NCBI GenBank assembly: GCA_002296965.1
Contig: DBIW01000034.1
Span: 63,341 to 82,022 of the forward strand
Source of the DNA: Treponema sp. UBA792
Lineage (GTDB): Bacteria; Spirochaetota; Spirochaetia; Treponematales; Treponemataceae
Direction: 5' to 3'
Length of the DNA stretch: 18,682 nt
Position numbers and translations under genes: made by a program
The notes under the pieces: generated by a model
The model's database searches: none
The model's input: only the letters and a program-made list of their open reading frames with translations
What the model was told of the DNA's origin: nothing
Shown: positions 15,740 through 18,682 of the stretch, in pieces
Layout of the letters: each line of letters begins with the position of its first letter
Position numbering within the stretch: position 1 is the stretch's first letter

Positions 15740-16831
15740 CTATATCTCCATGTTCATGACATGGCGGACTTCGTTCAGGGTTCTTATTCCTATCTCCCTG
15801 GCTTTTGATGCTCCGTCCAGAAGAACTTTCCTTATATATTCCGGATCCTTCTCAAGCAGTTTCCTTGACTCCCTCATCGGACGCAGCTTCTCGTTCAGGG
15901 TCTCGGTAAGGAGTTTCTTAAGCGCGCCGCCGCCGCCGTCTCCTATTCTTTCCGCTATGTCCCGCGGATTTTCTCCCGTGCATAGGGAGATCAGGAGGAG
16001 AAGGTTCGACACTTCAGGCCTGTTCTCCGGATCGTATGTTATGTGCCTGTCTCCGTCGGTCTTCGCCTTTTTTATCGCCGCCGCCGTCTCGTCCTCGGAT
16101 GCCGACAGCATGACCGCATTTCCACGGCTCTTGCTCATCTTCTGGCTTCCGTCAAGTCCGAGTATTATCGGTGAACTGCTGAGAAGGGCCTGCGGCTCCG
16201 GAAAGACAGGCTCCTGTCCGCGGCAGAATTTCTCGTTGAACCGCCTTGCTATCGTGCGGGTCATCTCCAGATGCGGAAGCTGATCCTTCCCGACGGGAAC
16301 GATGTTTCCCTTGCAGAAAAGAATGTCGCAGGCCTGATGCACCGGATATGTGTACATTCCCGCGTTTACGTTCTTCAGTCCGGCCGAGTTTATCTCCTCC
16401 TTTACCGTGGGATTTCTGCTCAGCTCGGAATTCGAGACCAGCGTGAGGAACGGCAGCATCAGCTGGTTGCATTCAGGCACGTAGCTGTGGGGATATATGA
16501 TTATGTCATGAACAGCCGGATCCAGTCCCAGCGCAAGATAGTCCGTCGCCAGCTGCTTCGTATTCTGGCTTATCTCCTGATATGCGTCGTGATCCGTGAG
16601 AACCTGATAGTCGGCGATCAGAATCATAAGGGGAACTCCCTTTTCCGCCAGCCTCACTCTGTTCTGCAGCGATCCGAAATAGTGTCCTATATGCAGACGG
16701 CCCGTGGGCCTGTCTCCGGTCAGAGCCCGGAACTGCTTCGGGTTCTTCTCTATGGCCGACTCAATCTCCCTGCTTCTTTCAACTGCGGCGCCGTAGCTTC
16801 TGCTGATGTCTGAATATTCAATCTCGTTCAT
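15740..16831 (-). CDS. trpS: Tryptophanyl-tRNA synthetase
   Basis: 363 residues, cytoplasmic, charges tRNA-Trp. Class I motifs: TGRLHIGHYFGS at 43-54 (HIGH 47-50) and KMSKS at 231-235 within GLDGSQKMSKSRGN. GKDQLPHLEMTRTIARRFN at 181-199 and NAGMYTYPVHQACDILF around 156-172 are standard TrpRS segments. The start is ATG at 16831 because AAGGA lies about 8 bases upstream on this strand and the protein then begins normally (MNEIEYSD); the 34-residue upstream extension has no family likeness. It is transcribed in the same direction as the propeller gene behind it (83-bp gap), converging on deoD. Confidence 0.98.
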   Translation of the reverse strand: MNEIEYSDISRSYGAAVERSREIESAIEKNPKQFRALTGDRPTGRLHIGHYFGSLQNRVRLAEKGVPLMILIADYQVLTDHDAYQEISQNTKQLATDYLALGLDPAVHDIIIYPHSYVPECNQLMLPFLTLVSNSELSRNPTVKEEINSAGLKNVNAGMYTYPVHQACDILFCKGNIVPVGKDQLPHLEMTRTIARRFNEKFCRGQEPVFPEPQALLSSSPIILGLDGSQKMSKSRGNAVMLSASEDETAAAIKKAKTDGDRHITYDPENRPEVSNLLLLISLCTGENPRDIAERIGDGGGGALKKLLTETLNEKLRPMRESRKLLEKDPEYIRKVLLDGASKAREIGIRTLNEVRHVMNMEI

Positions 16832-16914
16832 ATCGTTCTTCCTTATTTTCTCCCGGAGGAGTGATTTGTCACCGAATACTACCACAACGGAGCCTTTTTT
16901 TAAAGAGAAGGCAT

Positions 16915-18682
16915 TCAGTTGAATTCGTACCACTGGCTGTCGTTTGTCAGATACCAGTTCGCCTGAAGCTTTGAGCCTGATGATGACGCCCAGGATATGC
17001 TTCCGTCCCTGTTCAGTATCGCGGTCCTGTTCCCGCTCTGTGAGACTTTAACTGGCATCGCGGCGGTCCTGTCGTAGCTGAACCTTTTTTTTGTGCCCAG
17101 GTTGTACACATATACCTTGTTTTTGCCTATGTTGGTATACAGCTGCTGCCTGTACAGATAGGTGAATGCGTCCGGATCCTCATCCGAGAATTTCAGCAGG
17201 TTTGTGACCTGGTTCGTCTTCGTGTTGAGGGAATAGACATAGGTGTTCCTGAGCTTGTCATCCGACTGGACGTTTATCCCGTAGACTGTGGTTCCGTCCG
17301 TGCTCAGCCCGTAGGCGACATTTCCTTTCATCTGCAGGGGAACGGTCTCCATTGTCTGTATGTCCACGCTCACCATGGGCGTGAGCGGATTTGATGCCGC
17401 GGATTTTGCTATGTAGATTTTGCCGTTGTCCGCCAGTATCGCGTCCTGAATTCCCGTTCCGGAATAAATCTGCCTCATGGTTCCGTCTTTCATGTCGAAC
17501 AGGCTGACGGTGCTGTTCGCCTCTATCTCTATGAGAAAATCGCCGCCGCCGTATGAGGCCGGCCGGAGCGTCTGAATATTTGCCGCAGGCCTGAACAGAA
17601 CCGACTTCGTCTTTGTTTCCGTGTCCATGCTGACAACAGGCGCTCTTGACGCCTTTGTCCAGAGAATCAGCCCGTCCGGACGCGATATTATCTGCGTCTG
17701 CCCGTCGGTGTCCGCTATTCTGTCCACCACACCCGTATCATAGGATGACTTGTAGACGGAACCGCCGGTTAGAAAATAGAAGTCATTGTCCGCGGGAGCC
17801 ATGTCGAGAATTCTGGCATACATATTCTCCGTTATCTTCTCAAGTGACGCCGTTACGGATGACTGATCCGTCTCTGTCCGGTACAGGGAGCCGTCCCCTC
17901 CGCCGAGCAGCAGCCAGGAGCGGATCATTTTGCCGGATGTTATCGCCGCTGTCCCCCTCGGTCCCCTGATGGTTCTGATTGTCCTCGGATTTGCGACAGT
18001 CCTGCCGTCGACCGCTTCTATTGTCCTGAATTCATATCCGCTTCTTCCGTCGTACTCAAGATAGTAGAGGTTCTTCTCGTGCTCGGATGACAGAATGATC
18101 GGACTGGATGCCGGGACGGATGCGACCGCCTCTCCCTTGTACGCGTTGATTATATATATTTTACCGTCCTTCACGCCTGCGAGAAAACGGTTGTCGCAGA
18201 ATGTGACCGTCTGCTCAAGTCCCTGCACGACCTTGAATTTCTGTTTGAGCGCACCGGTCTGCATGTCAAAATACGACAGCGCGCCGGCAGGTGAATACAT
18301 TACGCAGGTCTTTTCCGTGTCGCTCGTCTGTATGTAGCTGACGATTCCCGTGTTCTGCCTGATCTTGTCAACCGTCGTCCAGTTCGATGTCCTTATGAAT
18401 ACCGCCCCGTCAACAGTGGCCGTTCCCGCCATGAGGTAGGAGCCTTTCGCGGAGAAGGCAAGGGATGTTATGGAGTCTGAGAATTTCTTCATGAATTTGC
18501 GTCTGAGCGTCTTCCACTCCCAGACCGTTATCTTGTTCACGGATCCGCCGTCAGTCTCGTAGGCCGCTATGTAGTTTCCGTCCGGAGAACAGGCAATCAG
18601 TTTTATTCCCATGTCCGATATCTGATAATGCTCGCCCTGATTATCCTCCGTCCATCTTATCAGGAAACCGTCATTTCCCGCC
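16915..18682 (-). CDS. WD40/YVTN-type beta-propeller protein (5' partial)
   Basis: About 588 residues are visible. The frame stays open past the Met at 18612 to the right edge, so the true start lies outside and 18612 should not be taken as the N-terminus. Repeated four-strand blade patterns are seen, such as LIACSPDGNYIAAYETD followed by KITVWEW, then SLAFSAKGSYLMAGT followed by VFIRTSNW, then TCVMYSPAGALSYFDMQTGALKQKF. Later blades are less regular (VYSLNTKTNQVTNLLKFS, VYVYNLGTKKRF). This indicates at least one seven-bladed propeller, probably two, used for protein binding. No enzyme motif is visible in this part. Whether it carries a lipoprotein or signal peptide cannot be seen. The gap to trpS (16832-16914) has only weak promoter-like matches and no terminator, so co-transcription with trpS is likely. 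Confidence 0.92.
   Translation of the reverse strand, partial: AGNDGFLIRWTEDNQGEHYQISDMGIKLIACSPDGNYIAAYETDGGSVNKITVWEWKTLRRKFMKKFSDSITSLAFSAKGSYLMAGTATVDGAVFIRTSNWTTVDKIRQNTGIVSYIQTSDTEKTCVMYSPAGALSYFDMQTGALKQKFKVVQGLEQTVTFCDNRFLAGVKDGKIYIINAYKGEAVASVPASSPIILSSEHEKNLYYLEYDGRSGYEFRTIEAVDGRTVANPRTIRTIRGPRGTAAITSGKMIRSWLLLGGGDGSLYRTETDQSSVTASLEKITENMYARILDMAPADNDFYFLTGGSVYKSSYDTGVVDRIADTDGQTQIISRPDGLILWTKASRAPVVSMDTETKTKSVLFRPAANIQTLRPASYGGGDFLIEIEANSTVSLFDMKDGTMRQIYSGTGIQDAILADNGKIYIAKSAASNPLTPMVSVDIQTMETVPLQMKGNVAYGLSTDGTTVYGINVQSDDKLRNTYVYSLNTKTNQVTNLLKFSDEDPDAFTYLYRQQLYTNIGKNKVYVYNLGTKKRFSYDRTAAMPVKVSQSGNRTAILNRDGSISWASSSGSKLQANWYLTNDSQWYEFN

Noticed and set aside
15669..16813. Two plus-strand open frames (204 and 180 codons) opposite trpS
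   Set aside because: They overlap a clear TrpRS with exact motifs; the translations are Ser/Arg/Pro-rich shadow sequence with no convincing start signals.
16832..16914. A separate trpS promoter (TTTAAA with TAGTAT on the minus strand)
   Set aside because: Both hexamers match only 4 of 6 positions, and similar weak matches occur by chance in a gap of this size.
1..18682. Mobile element, CRISPR array, toxin-antitoxin pair or defence system
   Set aside because: No transposase, integrase, repeat-spacer pattern, paired terminal repeats or defence-type motifs were seen; genes read as chromosomal housekeeping and envelope functions with uniform codon use.

Overview
The window is compact, gene-dense bacterial DNA of moderately high GC (mid-50s % by eye). 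The likeliest source is a spirochaete of the Treponema group. Evidence for this: a cluster holding a PhoH ATPase, a 7TM-HD hydrolase, YbeY and a TlyC/CorC-type CBS protein; a long eukaryote-like (type 2) IleRS followed directly by a ~30 kDa lipoprotein, the same arrangement I recall for T. pallidum TP0452-TP0453; a large set of TPR and lipoprotein genes; and an outer-membrane barrel resembling spirochaete LptD. The species cannot be fixed from this sequence. No mobile element, CRISPR array, rRNA or tRNA was found, and no gap between genes exceeds about 140 bp.

Layout. (1) 1-1275: C-terminal part of an outer-membrane beta-barrel protein, probably LptD-like, cut by the window edge. (2) 1286-8918: a seven-gene operon with a good sigma70-type promoter (TTGAAT-17 nt-TAAAAT). 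It encodes PhoH/YbeZ, a PgpH/YqfF-type HD protein, YbeY, a TlyC/CorC-like CBS protein, a large secreted TPR protein, a lipoprotein and a possible PilZ-like protein. Most junctions overlap by 4-17 bases, so translational coupling is likely. (3) 8978-14835: ileS, a TP0453-like lipoprotein, an extended uracil phosphoribosyltransferase-like protein and a TPR lipoprotein. (4) 14881-15601: deoD, apparently with its own extended -10 promoter placed so that the mRNA would be leaderless. (5) 15602-15739: convergent intergenic region with a strong GC-rich hairpin terminator. (6) On the minus strand, trpS (15740-16831), preceded by a WD40-type beta-propeller gene (16915 to the right edge, 5' end outside the window).

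How the genes fit together. Operon 2 combines an rRNA-maturation and ribosome-quality set (PhoH/YbeZ, YbeY, CorC/YbeX-like) with a predicted cyclic-di-AMP phosphodiesterase and envelope proteins. Operons 3 and 4 combine aminoacylation, outer-membrane lipoproteins and nucleobase salvage (UPRT-like protein and purine nucleoside phosphorylase).

I see no clear-cut new defence or mobile system. The most unusual signals are a roughly ten-fold excess of GAATTC sites, caused by an AATTC preference in three codon registers; the predicted leaderless deoD; the shortened extracytoplasmic domain of the HD protein; the N- and C-terminally extended UPRT-like enzyme; and the TPR protein with a FlgT-like C-terminal domain.
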